Source of the DNA: Alviniconcha marisindica
Taxonomy: Eukaryota; Mollusca; Gastropoda; Provannidae
Length of the DNA stretch: 64,000 nucleotides
Reading direction: 5' to 3'
NCBI GenBank assembly: GCA_018857735.1
Contig: JABMCL010003006.1
Location: 75,001 to 139,000 of the forward strand
A program made the translations under genes and the position numbers. Shown here in pieces: positions 34,927 through 49,502 of the stretch (within the stretch, counting starts at the first letter, position 1; each line of letters starts with the position of its first letter). The notes under the pieces were generated by a model that searched no databases, was not told the origin of the DNA, and was given only the letters and a program-made list of their open reading frames with translations.

Positions 34927-37900
34927 GTATTTCTGATGACAAACAAGCCTCTCGGCTGGCCACTCTGCAAGACATCTTTGGTGACAAACAAGCCTTTCAG
35001 CAGGTTCTGCAGGTTGCATCAGGAGGCACTGCAGATAAGCAAACCTTGCAGCAGTTCAATTCAGATGGGAAGTCAGGGAAAGTGGGGGGGTATTTTTTGT
35101 TATTTCTTTGTCTTCTGCTTTCTACCTCTCTACCTTACCTGCCTAGCTTAGCAAGGACTGGTTGTTACTATTAGACATGTTTTTGACTGAACCTAAACTA
35201 CAATTTGTGTAAAATAAAGTTTTTGACTTATGTTGAGTTCAAGTTCTTCTTTCTGGAAGGAGCATGGTATCAGATATTGAGAAAGGGTAGAAGACTATAG
35301 CACTGGGATTTTGGTTGGGTACTACAAATGTGACAATTACAACCTTCGAAACTTTGCATGATGGTAGTCCTTATTCATTAACCTGTACCCAGTCGTAGCA
35401 GTTCTGGTGACCTTTACTTTCACAGTTTCAGGCCACAGCAGTATCAGGTAAAACTGAAAATTGCATTGCTTGAAAAGTTCTTGTTTAAGAGATCATGTAA
35501 GAACATAATGCTGTTTGTGACTTTGGTGTGTGTTCAAATGGAAATGCTTGAAGTTGATCTTCTTTCAGTAAAAAAAAAAACAACAACTTTTTTTCTTCTG
35601 TACTTTATTTCATTGAAATGTTTCATAAAACTTAATCTTTTTGTAACAGTTTCCATAACCATGACCATATTTCATTGCATATGAAGTTTTGTTCTTATGG
35701 CTAATAATGTTTCAGGAAAGCCAAAAGGGAATCCTTATGTGGTCAGTGTTACTGGGAGTGTGTGTATCACTGGAGAAGAGATGGGTCCTGTTGTTGTTTC
35801 CTGCAGAGTGCAGCATTTGGGGCCGAGATTTTTGCCGCCAGAGACAAGCATCATCGAAACGACAACGTGAGTGCAAAAAGACTTCTGCGGCCTGATACAA
35901 AAATCATGAAAACCATAGCATGGGTACAACAAGTAGACTTCTGCTGCCTGAGATTAGTATCATGGAAACCATATTGTGAGTACACTTAGACTTCTGCTGC
36001 CAAACACAAGCATCGTGGAAATCTTCTGCTGCCTGAGATTAGTATCATGGAAGCCATATTGTGAGTACACTTAGACTTCTGCTGCCAAACACGAGCATCG
36101 TGGAAATCATATCGTGAGTACAATTACACTTTTGCTGCCAAACATGAGCACCATGGAAACTATATGGTGATACAATTAGACTTCTGCTGCCAAACATGAG
36201 CATCATGGAAACCATATCATGAGTACAATTAGACTAATATTGCCTGATATGAGCATCATGGACATGGAAACCATATCGTGAGTACAATTAGACTTTTGCT
36301 GCCAAACACGAGCATCATGGAAACCATATATCATGAGTACAATTAAAAGACTTCTGCTGCTTGATATGAGCGTCATGGAAACCATATTGTGAGTACACTT
36401 AGACTCCTGCTGCCAAACACGAGCATCATGGAAATTATACTGCAAGTACAATTAGACCTGCTGCCAAACATGAGCATCATAGAAACTATATGTAAATACA
36501 AGTAGACTTCTGCTGCAGACATGAGCGTCATGGAAACCATGCTGTAAGTACAAGCACTAGACTTGTACTGCCTGACAGGATCAGCACTAAACCCACATCA
36601 TGAGTTTAAGCAGACTTCTACTGCCAGGCGCTAGGCTTGAGCATCATCAGAACCACACCACAGTACCAGCAGACTTCTTCCACTTGGTTCAACTCTTAAG
36701 GCATAAGTCAGCACACTTGATAATTCATTGAAACTGTAATGGTGCACTTCTTGCCATTGTCAGAGATCAGCAATGATCAACAACAATAACACAAATCTGA
36801 AACAAGAATGACTTCTAGTTTTCTCAAACAAGATCCAAACACATGAAAAGTTCACAAGAACGCTTATTTATTAGGACACAAACACACAGTCTGCAAATTT
36901 TCGGGGTAATCCCCTTTGTCAAGCTATTGTATTAAAAAAAGAAAAGTTATTTCGCTGCTTATCTCATTTTTCATTGTTTTTCACTGTTTAACTGTTGTTC
37001 AAGAGTCGTTTTGTGGCTTGACAAAGGGGATTACCCCGAAAATTTGCAGATTGTGTGTTTGTGTCCTAATAAATAAGCGTTCTTTTGAACCTTTTATGTG
37101 TGTGATTCTGCAATGATCAGTTAGACACCATTTTCAGTGTTAAGTTGAATGCACTTGACAGTTGTCAGTGCTGTATCTGACCAACTGGATGGTTGTCATT
37201 GCTAAGGCTAGCCAACTGGACAGTTGTCATGCTGCATCTGACCAACTGGATGGTTGTCAGTGCTAAGGCTAGCCAACTTGACAGTTGTCATGCTGCATCT
37301 GACCAACTGGATGGTTGTCAGTGCTAAGGCTAGCCAACTGGACTGTTGTCAATGCTGTGTCTGACCAACTGGATGGTTGTCAGTGCTAAGGCTAGCCAAC
37401 TTGACAGTTGTCATGCTGCATCTGACCAACTGGATGGTTGTCAGTGCTAAGGCCAGCCAACTTGACAGTTGTCAGTGCTGTATCTGACCAACTGGATGGT
37501 TGTCAGTGCTAAGGCTAGCCAACTGGACAGTTGTTATGCTGCATCTGACCAACTGGATGGTTGTCAGTGCTAAGGCCAGCCAACTTGACCGTTGTCAGTG
37601 CTGTATCTGACCAACTGGATGGTTGTCAGTGCTAAGGCTAGCCAACTTGACAGTTGTCATGCTGCATCTGACCAACTGGATGGTTGTCAGTGCTAAGGCT
37701 AGCCAACTTGACAGTTGTCAGTGCTGTATCTGACCAACTGGATGGTTGTCATTGCTAAGGCTAGCCAACTGGACTGTTGTCAATGCTGTGTCTGACCAAC
37801 TGGATGGTTGTCAGTGCTAAGGCTAGCCAACTTGACAGTTGTCATGCTGCATCTGACCAACTGGATGGTTGTCGGTGCTAAGGCTAGCCAACTTGACAGT

Positions 37901-40900
37901 TGTCATGCTGCATCTGACCAACTGGATGGTTGTCGGTGCTAAGGCTAGCCAACTGGACAGTTGTCATGCTGTATCTGACCAACTGGATGGTTGTCAGTGC
38001 TAAGGCTAGCCAACTGGACTGTTGTCAATGCTGTGTCTGACCAACTGGATGGTTGTCGGTGCTAAGGCTAGCCAACTTGACAGTTGTCAGTGCTGCATCT
38101 GACCAACTGGATGGTTGTCGGTGCTAAGGCTAGCCAACTTAACAGTTGTCATGCTGCATCTGACCAACTGGATGGTTGTCGGTGCTAAGGCTAGCCAACT
38201 GGACAGTTGTCATGCTGTATCTGACCAACTGGATGGTTGTCAGTGCTAAGGCTAGCCAACTGGACTGTTGTCAATGCTGTGTCTGACCAACTGACCATCT
38301 GACCAACTGGATGGTTGTCAATGCCAGATCTGATGAACTGAATCTGGCATCTCCATTGGACGGTTGTCAAGGCTGAATGTCTAACTGGGTGTGTGTTTCA
38401 GGCTGCCCCCTCTGCTCAACCTGTTGCCGGAGATCGGCAATGGTCATATAGCAACGGTAGTGAGGAGCAACAGCATCTTCATGAATGGTCTGTACAACGG
38501 AGCCGATGTCAGAAGTCACCGCGCTCGCATTCCCTCCACTGCTGCTGTCATGGTCTCCGTTGTCTATCCTGGCCATGGGGTGACGAAAAAATATCGGCTG
38601 GACCTGGGAAGAGGTGAGCATACAAATAAATACAACACAAAAGAACTTTATTGTTCATAATAGGTGCATAAAATGAAAATTTGATTTTTAGGTCACTCAG
38701 ATTCCCCCCGGACAATTAGACAGCTGAACATCACAAAGGTAAAAGTGTACGAATAAAACAGTGTAAAACGTAAAACATAGGTGACGTCAGTGATTGTATC
38801 AGGTCCAGGAACTTGATGCTGCTGATGGAACTGTAGCCTTAGTGGCACAATGGAGATAGCAATGGAGTACAGGTCAACACACCATTATGACTTGCAGGTG
38901 GCTTTGGTTCAATCCTGGATCACAGCACTGGGTTTACATAGGAACTGCTAGTACAGTTGTGGACGAATTCTTCTCTTGCTTCCATGATTCCAGTTCACTG
39001 TGTTGTGAGAGAGTGTCGTCTGCCTGTTTGCTGTCACCCTTGTTGGCTGGGTGCATGGTGACCATGTCCTGGTCACCTGACACATAACTCCCCCAATTTA
39101 TTCTGCGGTAAATGACCACCCTCGATCTCCCCAGCTCCTCAATTCACCCTGCTGTAAATGACCACCCTCAGTGTCCACAAACTCCCCAATATATTCTGCT
39201 GTAAATGACCACCCACAGTCTCCCCAACTCCCCAATTCACCCAACAGTAAATGAACACCCTCAATCTCTCCAACTCCCTAATTTACCCTGCAGTATATGA
39301 ACACCCTCAATCTCTCCAACTCCAATCTCTTCAACTCCAATCTCTTCAACTCCCCCATTCACCCTGCAGTGAATGAACAACCTCAATCTCTCCAACTCCC
39401 CAATTCACCCAACAGTAAATGAACACCCTCAATCTTTCCAACTGCCCAATTCACCCTGCAGTAAATGACCACCTCAATCTCACCAGCTTCCTAGTTCACC
39501 TAACAGTAAATGACCAATCTCAATCTCACCAGCTGCCTACTTCACCTAACAGTAAATGACCAATCTCAATCTCACCAGCTTCCTAGTTCACCTAACAGTA
39601 AATGACCAGTCTCAATCTCACCAGCTTCCTAGTTCACCTAACAGTAAATGACCAATCTGAATCTCACCAGCTTCCTACTTCACCTAACAGTAACTGAGTA
39701 AGTGACCAATCTCAATCTCACCAGCTGCCCACTTCATCTAACAGTAACTGAGTAAGTGACCAATCTCAGTCTCACCAGCTTCCTAGTTCACCTAACAGTA
39801 AATGACCAACCTCAGTGAGGAAAAGCAGCTTCTGATTTTCTTCTCCTGTACAGTTCATCACATGTGTGCTTGACCTAAACTCCACTGACCTTTGGCAGGT
39901 GTCTTTTCTGAGGTGTACACCGGAAAGGGATTCACCGTTGAGGTTCGTCGCTACGCTCATCGTGGTTTATCACGGCTGCTGGTCACAGAGGTGGTGTTGA
40001 ACAGAACCACATCCACTCTTCCCATCACCCTCTCCTTTGACATCAATGCAGGAAACCAGTCAGAGGACATTGACTTTGTGGAGGAAAAACCAGGGTAATT
40101 TGTGTGTGTGTGTATATGCGTGCGTGCATGTGTGTGTGCATGTGTGTGTGTGTGTGTGTGTGTGCATGTGTTTGTGGATTGCTTCTGTGGGGAAATTAAA
40201 CCCAGATGATGAGGATGCAGACTTTTATAGTGCCTTCAAAATCCCTGCTGATTCTGTATATAAAAAGAAAGAAAGAGAGAAGCTGCTGGAAATTATATCA
40301 TCAAGTTTGCTCACTACTGATGTCCAAAAAGGTGGAGAAATCTGTACAGTAAATAACTTGTTTGTCTTTTTTTGTGCTCAGTCAACCAGGACGGTTATAT
40401 CAGGGCAAGTTGTTAAAAAACAAATTCACAAGAGAAAGTATGCCCCTCAGAAGTGGAAAAGAATGTGTTGGAGAAAAAAACACCCAGCATTTTCTTCTGA
40501 CACATGTCTTCCTTTTTTCTTTTTTTCTTTTGTTTAGAGTGAGAGAACTGTCTCTGTTAACCCATTCACTGCCCTCAGGTCAGCATGCTTACCAAAGTGT
40601 TTCCATTTGCTAAAAGGGCCCCACCTGTCATCTTGCTTGAACTTGAACTTTCTTTTCTGCTTTCCTGTAACAGTATATGGGACTGATTTATGAAAATGAA
40701 CATTTTTGGATAGGTTGTATTCTCGTGTGGACCAGTCTTCAGAGAATAATTGCACCACCAGTACATATTCTTGGGCAGGGAGAGAGGGGGTATGCAGCAG
40801 AGTGGAGCAAGGTCATGCACCTGCGAGAAGTGTCCTCTGAGTATTTCAGAAAGCGTTTATTTCCAGATCAGTCACTGCCCTTCTATCCCCCTTCCACCAC

Positions 40901-41930
40901 CCAGGGGTACCAAACCAAAGACATGAGTTGGCTTGAAAATAATAGTACTAGAACACTTTTGTAAAGCACCATTCCCCAAGAAAGAAAAATGGGCTCACAA
41001 CTCTTTACCATTACCCAAAATGTGCAAACATTTTCATGTGCTGGCTTCATTTGGTGGTTCTGTCCATATTTAATGGATACACAAGTACTTTTGGACTTCA
41101 AATTTGAGCTCCAGAGGGCGCAGCCATGCCGGTTTGCTCTTTAATGGTGAAGAGCAGAGAAGGGTTGGCTTGTGACTTCACTGCTTTTGTAATGATAATA
41201 ATTAAAGTAAATTTATAAAGAGCAAAATCTTGTCTGTAAAGACTTTCTAAGCACATGCACAACACAACATGCATGCATGCGCGCGCGCGTGCGCGCAAGC
41301 ATACTTTCTATACAAAACTTAATTTACACGCGCAACTTAAAATGGGCAGCAAACAGAGACGTGAGATGGATGAAGACAGCAGCACGGAACAGAAAACATG
41401 GCAGGTCTACAGCTTTGGGAAAAGAAGTTTGTGTTTCAAATGCCGGCCTTGTTTGTGGAGTCAGTATCACAGACTGCTGGGCACAAAATAGCAGGACTTA
41501 GAGTTGTGTTTTTGCAACTTTCAGACACTGATCTTAACAAGCAGGATAAGAAATCAAGTGAAAAACTGTTGTGTATATATATATACATAATTATTGTAAT
41601 GCTTCATTTGTTTGGGTCCCTTTTTAGCTAGTTCTTTTCAAATTGAGCCAGCTTAGTATTTAGCTCTTTTTGCTTTACGTTAATCTGTGTGAGATGTGGC
41701 TCTGAAGTCTGATGTTTATGTCCAGTTCTCTCATTTTTGCAGAATATGGAATGGAAGAACAAAAACAGCTGAGTACCCGCAGCTTAATGGCACAACATCG
41801 GTGACAGTGGTTTTCTCCATTGTCCCTCCCCTCCTCACCTTTGCCCCCTCCACACAAGGCACAGTTGCTTTCATCACTTCTGTCAGCCACGATCGCCTTG
41901 AGGCCATGCAGTATTACAAAGAAGGTAAAA

Positions 41931-41984
<54 letters not shown>

Positions 41985-42198
41985 TGTGTGTGTCTTTGTG
42001 TGTGTCTTTGTGTGTGTCTGTGTGAATGTATGTGGTTGCATGCATGTGTGTGGTGTGTGTTAGAGAGAGTGATGTGTGCTGTGTTTGTGTGTGGTGTGTG
42101 ATGTGTTTGGTGGTGTGGGGTGTGGTGTATGCGTGTGGTGTGGATGTGTGCTGTGTTTGTTGATGAGTGGGTGTGGGTGTTTGTTGTGTATGTGTGTG

Positions 42199-42249
<51 letters not shown>

Positions 42250-42262
42250 GTGTGTGTGTGTG

Positions 42263-42297
<35 letters not shown>

Positions 42298-45200
42298 ATG
42301 TGCATGTGTACATGCATGCATAATCAGTCCTGCAATACTACAGTGAAAGAACAAATCAGTATGCATGTCTCAGGATGCTCTGCATTACTGCAATGAAAGT
42401 AACAGGGGGGAAAAAGGGTGCGTGTTTAGGCATGCGACACAAAACAAGTGAACACTTCTTTTAAGACAGCCCTGAAAATCATGCAAAAATTGTTTTAAAA
42501 GAGGGTGGTCCTCAGTGAAGGGTTACACAACCACTCTCAGGTGTGATCAAGGAAACTATCATTTCTTTGCTGGCAACTCACAAGTCAGCGAAACAACGGA
42601 ACTGATTCATGTCCCACACCTTGTCCAAAAAGAATACTTTGTATTGACTATGTTGCTGACATGACGATAACAGATGTGTTAAAGATGAATGATGACAAAA
42701 GGAAAATCAACACTATTGGTGTTGAGTAATAACTTGAAACTCCAAACTCAGACAGCTCCATGGGGCTTGCAGGTGGGAAGCTTTTCTTTTCTCAGAAAAT
42801 CAGGAGTGTGGGTGTGTTCTCAATCCTAATACCCTCCAAGGATTTTTCATCAATCAACTTTGCAGGGTTATAATATAGTAGAGTTGCACAGGTTATGACA
42901 AGTCAGCCTCTTCATTTCTGTGGAAGCAGCAGACAAAGGTATTGCCTTTGTGCTGTCAAGGTTTGACTGCTTGCAAGATTGCCAGCTGACAAACTCGGCT
43001 AAAACTTCAGCAATATTCCAAATAACGCAGCAGGATCAACACACAAGGGAGTTAATTAGCACTCAAAAGATGTCGCACAAACACAACAAAGATCTGAGTC
43101 ACCTACGGTAGCTTTCACCTGGCATGTGAGTAAGTACAAGGTACATAAACTCCATCAGAGGTACAGCCTGTTTCAGGTTGTAATGCAGCAGGGTTTCTCC
43201 ATTGGCTGCCTCTGAATGTCAGCATAGAGTATAAAGCTGACTGAATTTCAAAGTCACAGCAGTGTGGAACTGCAAATTGTGTTCTTAATCAGTCACATTT
43301 CAACTTTGTGTGATTGTTACTGTATACTAGCCATGATAATGGGCATCATGAACTTTGTGTGATTGTTACTGTATACTAGCCATGATTATGGGCGTCATGA
43401 ACTTTAGCCTGTATTCAAGGGAGATCAGTTACTCTTTTTTTCTCCCTGCTTCTGCAAAGGCTTAATGTTGGCATTTTCTCAGTTGCTGTTTTAGCAAGAG
43501 CTTTGAAACTGCCTGGTGATAACTTGTGCATATATATATTATGTCTACACAAATCTGTACCAGGTTTGATAACCTCTGTCCATTTTCAAGCTTGCAGAAA
43601 AATTTATAAAAATACTGAAAGCTTTAGTTTCCGTTTTGGAAGTTCACTGTAAAGGATTTGCTCTTCTTGTTTATTTCATGCTCCTTCATTTTAAGTGAGC
43701 GGTCCACCCAATACAAGAAGGAAGTGCATGTGCAGCCGTTTGAGTGACCAGTCTTGTGCGGTGTCCCCCCTTTCTCCCCCCAGGCACCTGCATTGTGTCA
43801 TCGGGGCAGGTTTAACATGAATCCTAGACAATGGACAAGCAAGGCATTTTGAGGAACAAATTTGCAGGTAAAGTCCGGCTGCGGCAAGGCACGCTGTTCT
43901 CATCTCACGCCAATGAGTGGGAAGCGCTGTGGCAGCGAGGTCGCATTGACATGACAGGGAACGTCACCATGGCTCTCACCACAAACGCTGCCCTCTACTA
44001 CCTCCTCACCGCCCTGCCTTTGCAGGCCGACTCCACCTGGCCGTTCGTGGGAATGGCACCCGGAGGTCTGGCCCATGGGGATGGATCAAAGGTGAGGGGT
44101 CTTCTTGCTGTTTTTAGTGACGACAGTGTTGGTGGTGGTGTCACTGGGTGAAAAGGCATAGGGGTTGCATGCATGGTAAGACAGCCAGAGCCTTGGTTTC
44201 TAACATCAGGACATTATGACTGTAACATGACTATAATTATAGCCGTGGATTGTGGTATCTGGACATTATGATGGTTGTAGTGACAGGACTAAAGCCATGC
44301 ATTGTGGTATCTGGACATTATGATGACTGTAATGACAGGACTAAAGCCATGCATTGTGGTATCTGGACATTATGATGATTGTAGTGACAGGACTAAACTT
44401 TCTAAAGCCATGCATTGTGGTATCTGGACATTATGATGACTGTAGTGACAGGACTAAAGCCATGCATTGTGGTATCTGGACATTATGATGACTGTAATGA
44501 CAGGACTAAAGCCATGCATTGTGGTATCTGGACATTATGATGACTGTAGTGACAGGACTAAAGCCATGCATTGTGGTATCTGGACATTATGATGACAGTA
44601 ATGACAGGGCTATTGCCATGGATTGTGGTATCTGAACATTATAGTGACTGTAATGACAGGGCTATTGCCGTGGATTTTGGTATCTGAACATTATGTTGAC
44701 TAATGACAGGACTATAGCCATGGATTGTGGTATCTGGACATTATGGTGACTAATGACAGGACTATAGCCATGGATTGTGGTATCTGGACATTATGATGAC
44801 TGTAATGACAGGGCTATTGCCGTGGATTGTGGTATCTGAACATTATGGTGACTGTAATGACAGGACTATTAGCCATGCATTGTTGTATCTGGACATTATG
44901 ATGACAGTAATAACAGGACTGCATGAGTCATGCAGTATGGTATCTGGACATTATGATGACTGTAATGACAGAACTATCACTGTGTGGTATCGAGACATTA
45001 TGATGACTGTAGTGTAATGACATAACTGCATGAGTCATGTGTTGCAACAAGTACATTTGATGGTCCTGTAACAGATCTGCTTTCTATACTGTGCATTTTG
45101 ATAGAAGTCCTTTCACATGCTCATGCAACGGGAAAAAGCCTTAATGATTTCAAGTTTGGCACTTTTGTTGGTCGTTTTCCGAGTGATGGTGCGGCAAGCG

Positions 45201-48200
45201 TGGCAGTGAAAGTGTTAACGTTCTAACGACTGTAATGACAGGACTACATGGGCCATGTGTTCTGGGATCAAGACACGTGGATGTTTCCACCTGTGGCACT
45301 GTTGCATGCTGACCTGGGACGTCTCATTGTGGGCACCAGACTACGCACCCATAGCGCTGCAGTGCGCTTCGCCAATATTACTGGCTTCAAGGGGGCTCGC
45401 TACCCCTGGGAGTCTGCTTTCACAGGTGGGGTCTGTGACTCAAGTCTGCTTTTACTGTTGGGGTCTGTGACTCAAGCCTGTTTTTACTGTTGGGGTCTGT
45501 TGCTCAAGTCAGCTTTTACTGTTGGGGTCTGTCAGCTTTTACTGTTGGGGTCTGTGACCCAAGTCTGCTTTTACTGTTGGGGTCTGTTGCTCAAGTCAGC
45601 TTTTACTGTTGGGGTCTGTTACTCAAGTCTGCTTTTACTGTTGGGGTCTGTTGCTCAAGTCAGCTTTTACTGTTGGGGTCTGTTACTCAAGTCTGCTTTT
45701 ACTGTTGGGGTCTGTTGCTCAAGTCACCTTTTACTGTTGGGGTCTGTGACTCAAGTCTGCTTTCACCGTTGGGGTCTGTTGCTCAAGTCACCTTTTACTG
45801 TTGGGGTCTGTTGCTCAAGTCACCTTTTACTGTTGGGGTCTGTTGCTCAAGTTGGCTTTTACTGTTGGGGTCTGTTACTCAAGTTGGCTTTTACTGTTGG
45901 GGTCTGTTACTCAAGTTGGCTTTTACTGTTGGGGTCTGTTACTCAAGTCGGCTTTTAGTGTTGGGGTCTGTTACTCAGGTCAGCGTTTACCGGTTGGGGA
46001 CTGTTACTCAAGGGTCTACACTTACTGGTGGGTTATGTTAGTGTTATTCAAGAATTGGCATTTACTGTTACTCAAGCGTCTACTGTTACAGGTGGGGTCT
46101 GTTAGTGAGTGTTATTCAGGAGTCTGCTTTTACTGGTGGGACCTGTTACTCAAGAGTGCTTTTACTGGTGGGGCCTATTTCTTGGAGTGCTTTTACTGGT
46201 GGGGTGTGTTAAGAGTCTGCTTTTACTGGTAGGGTCTGTTAAGAGTCTGCTTTTACTGGTGGGGTCTGTTTGTTAGTGAATGTTACTCAAGAGTGCTTTT
46301 ACTAGTGGGGTCTGTTAGTAAATGTTACTTAAATGCTTTTACTTGTTGGGTTTGGTAGTCAAGAATGCTTTTACTGGTGGGGTCTGTTAAGAGTCTGATT
46401 TTACTAGTGGGGTATGTTACCCAAGGGTCTGCTTTTACTGGTGGGTTCTATTAGTGAGTGTTACTCGAAGGTGCTTTTACTGGTGGGGTCTGTTACACAA
46501 GGGTCTGCATTTACTGGTGGGGTCTGTTACTCCTGAGTGGGGTGTTACTGAGGGTGCTTTTACTGATGGGGTCTGTTACACAAGTGTCTACTTTTACTGG
46601 TGGGGTCTGTTACACAAGGGTCTGCTTTTACTCTTGGGGTCTGTTACACAAGGGTCTGCTTTTAGTCTTGGGGTCTGTTACACGTGGGTCTACTTTTACT
46701 GGTGGGGTCTGTTACACGAGGGTCTGCTTTTACTCTTGGGGTCTGTTACACGAGGGTCTGCTTTTACTCTTGGGGTCTGTTACAGTGGGCTACTTTTACT
46801 TTGTTACACGAGGGTCTGCTTTTACTCTCGTTACACACTGATTTGGGGGCTGTTACACTGGGTCTGCTTTTACTCTTGGGGTCTGTTACACAAGTGTTGT
46901 TACTCTTGGGGTCTGTTACACAAGGGTCTGCTTTTACTGGTGGGGTCTGTTACACAAGTGTCTGCTTTTACTGGTGTTATCTGTTACTCAAGAGTCTGCT
47001 TTTAACAGGTAGGGCTATCCTGGATAGACTTATTGTGATATTGATGTTAACTCACTTGCTTTCTCTCAGGCCTGAACACACAGGGATGGTCTGCTATCCT
47101 GGGTGAGTTTATTGTGATACTGATGTTAATTCGTTTGGTTTCTCACAGGCATCAACACCAGTCTGTCACAATGTTTAGGGTCTGTTATCCTGGGTGGGTT
47201 TATTATTCTAGATTGATGTTAACTCATTTGGCTTCTCACAGGCATAGACACAGTGTAGGGTCTGTTATCCTGGGTGAGTTTATTGGGATATTGGGAATAT
47301 TGATTTAGTTAAATTCATTTGGTTTCTTCCAGGCCTAAACACCAGTCCATCAGAGGCTACAACAGAGTACGAGTTGCATGTGACAGGCGATGTATCATTG
47401 ATGATGCGCCAGTACCTTCAGCTGACCAATGACATGCAGTTCCTCAAAGAAGATGGCGGCTACAAAGCGATTGCTGACATAGCCAACTTCTGGGTGTCAA
47501 AAAGCGTGTACAGTCAAAAGAAGCGCAAGTTTGAAATACTAGGTAACACTGAGATAGGAGATAACACTCCACTTGTGGTGCTGTCCCGTACGCAAGGGTA
47601 AAATGTCTGGGTTGTTTTGTGTGTTGTTGTTGGTTTGGTGTGTGTGTGTGTGTGTGTGTGCACTTGTGCATTCAATTTCATGTGTGTGCATATGTGTTAT
47701 TTCTTTTTCTTTGCTCCTGTATAGCAGAATTAATATCACATAAAGGTATGAGCATGTAGGTGTCTGTGTAGTCATATTATGGGTGGTTGGGTGTGATATG
47801 CTTGAGTGTTGATGTACGCAGTTACAGTACTTATCCATTTTTTTGGTTTTTGTTGTTGTTTTGTTTTGATTGTCGATGTTGATGTTGATAATGCACAGTG
47901 CCATGAGCTTGTAAATTGTTATGGAATACAGCTCTATATAAGTTATTATTAAGACTAGTGATTTGATTTGTAAGCCAGGAGTTGGCCTCTCAAAGCAGGG
48001 CTTAATAATGGCTGGAAATTAAGCTAGGTGTGTGCAAGTGCCTCTGGTAGACTATGGTCTCCCCCTCCCCCTCTCCCACTGACTTGTCTGTACAGGAATA
48101 TCTGATGTCTGTTGGGGAATGCTAAACTGCAGCACACCGGTGCCATGTTGTCATCACACTAGCATGCAATGTCTTACGAGACGATATGTTTTATCGCAGA

Positions 48201-49441
48201 CGTTGTAATTTCTGTAATGGATTAATAAAGTCATGGGGAGCATGGCCCACATTATCTCTCATCCATTTGCACCAATGAGTCTAGCAGAAATGCTGTCTGT
48301 ATGAGTCGTCATTGTTTATTTGTGACCCTCTTTCCCCCAAAACCAGTCTTAAGTTGCAGCCCTAGGGACAGAAATGGCCACTGGGGGTCGATCTGGTAAT
48401 TCTCATTTTTTGGCAGAATTATGTTCTTTTGGCCTTAAATTAACAAGTAGTTGTGATATTTTCCTTTAGAAATGTCATTCAGTTATTAAAAACTGTTTAA
48501 ATGCTCCAACCCTGGAGTAAAGGATGCTGTCTTATGAAATGATTGATGTTTGGCTGAATAAAATGTACTTGTACCCCTACAGAACCCCACATAGTTCAGG
48601 AGCTGTGTGAGAGTCGAGGTGGCCGTCCTGGGCTGTCCGTCCTAACGAGCCTTCTGGTTTCCGTGGACGTAAAGAATTATTGAACCGTGCTTCGGCATTG
48701 GTCACAACTTGTCCCTAATATGTCAGCTGACATCTGAGGACATTAAGCATCACTTCACCACCTACAGAACCCCTGCACGTCCTACACCTTTGTCCCATTA
48801 ATTGGCATGAATTTTTTTTCTTGAAAAATATGCAAAATGACTCACAATCGTTTTGGGCCGTTTTCTCAGTTTGGCTGCCATAATGCTTATCAGCTTGAAA
48901 TAGTCACAACTTCAACAATTCTTTTGCTACAGTCTTCATTTAAACACCAAAATAATCAGCAAAGGCTGCAGTTTTCAAAATTATACACATCTCAAAATAC
49001 CCAAAGTGCGACTTTGGGACTTTAGACTGGTTTCACGAGAGAGGGTCACATTTAGGAAAACAAAAATGACGTTTTCGATGGTACATTGCACACCATGTAT
49101 GGCTGTTCTGTAGCTGGATCTGCATAGTATGCATTGCAGGAACCATCAGTAGTTACCATCGTGCCAGAGAGAGGGGAAGTACAGGGGGATCTTAAACTTA
49201 ATGGTTCAGCCAACTGCAGCGGTAAAGGTGTTGGCAGATGAAGCGTTAACAGCTTCTTCATTCAGTTGGATCCAGTGACATCAGCAGAATAAAACTGTTG
49301 GGACAAATGAGGAATCTCATAACTGATCAGTCTTGCTTGCCGGCACCCATAATAACATGGTGCTAATAATTTGTGTATTTATAAGTGTGTGACCAATGAC
49401 TCGGGTTATTCACCCCCTCCCAAACTTCCCACCTTATTAAA

Positions 49442-49502
<61 letters not shown>

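Noticed and set aside
41675..42396. 212-codon and other open frames of THTHT or VCVCV
   Set aside because: Translation of (TG)n/(CA)n microsatellites.
45248..47106. Long open frames of up to 236 codons with [18 protein letters not shown] repeats
   Set aside because: Only the first 60 codons are exon 7. The rest is translation of a donor-derived minisatellite.
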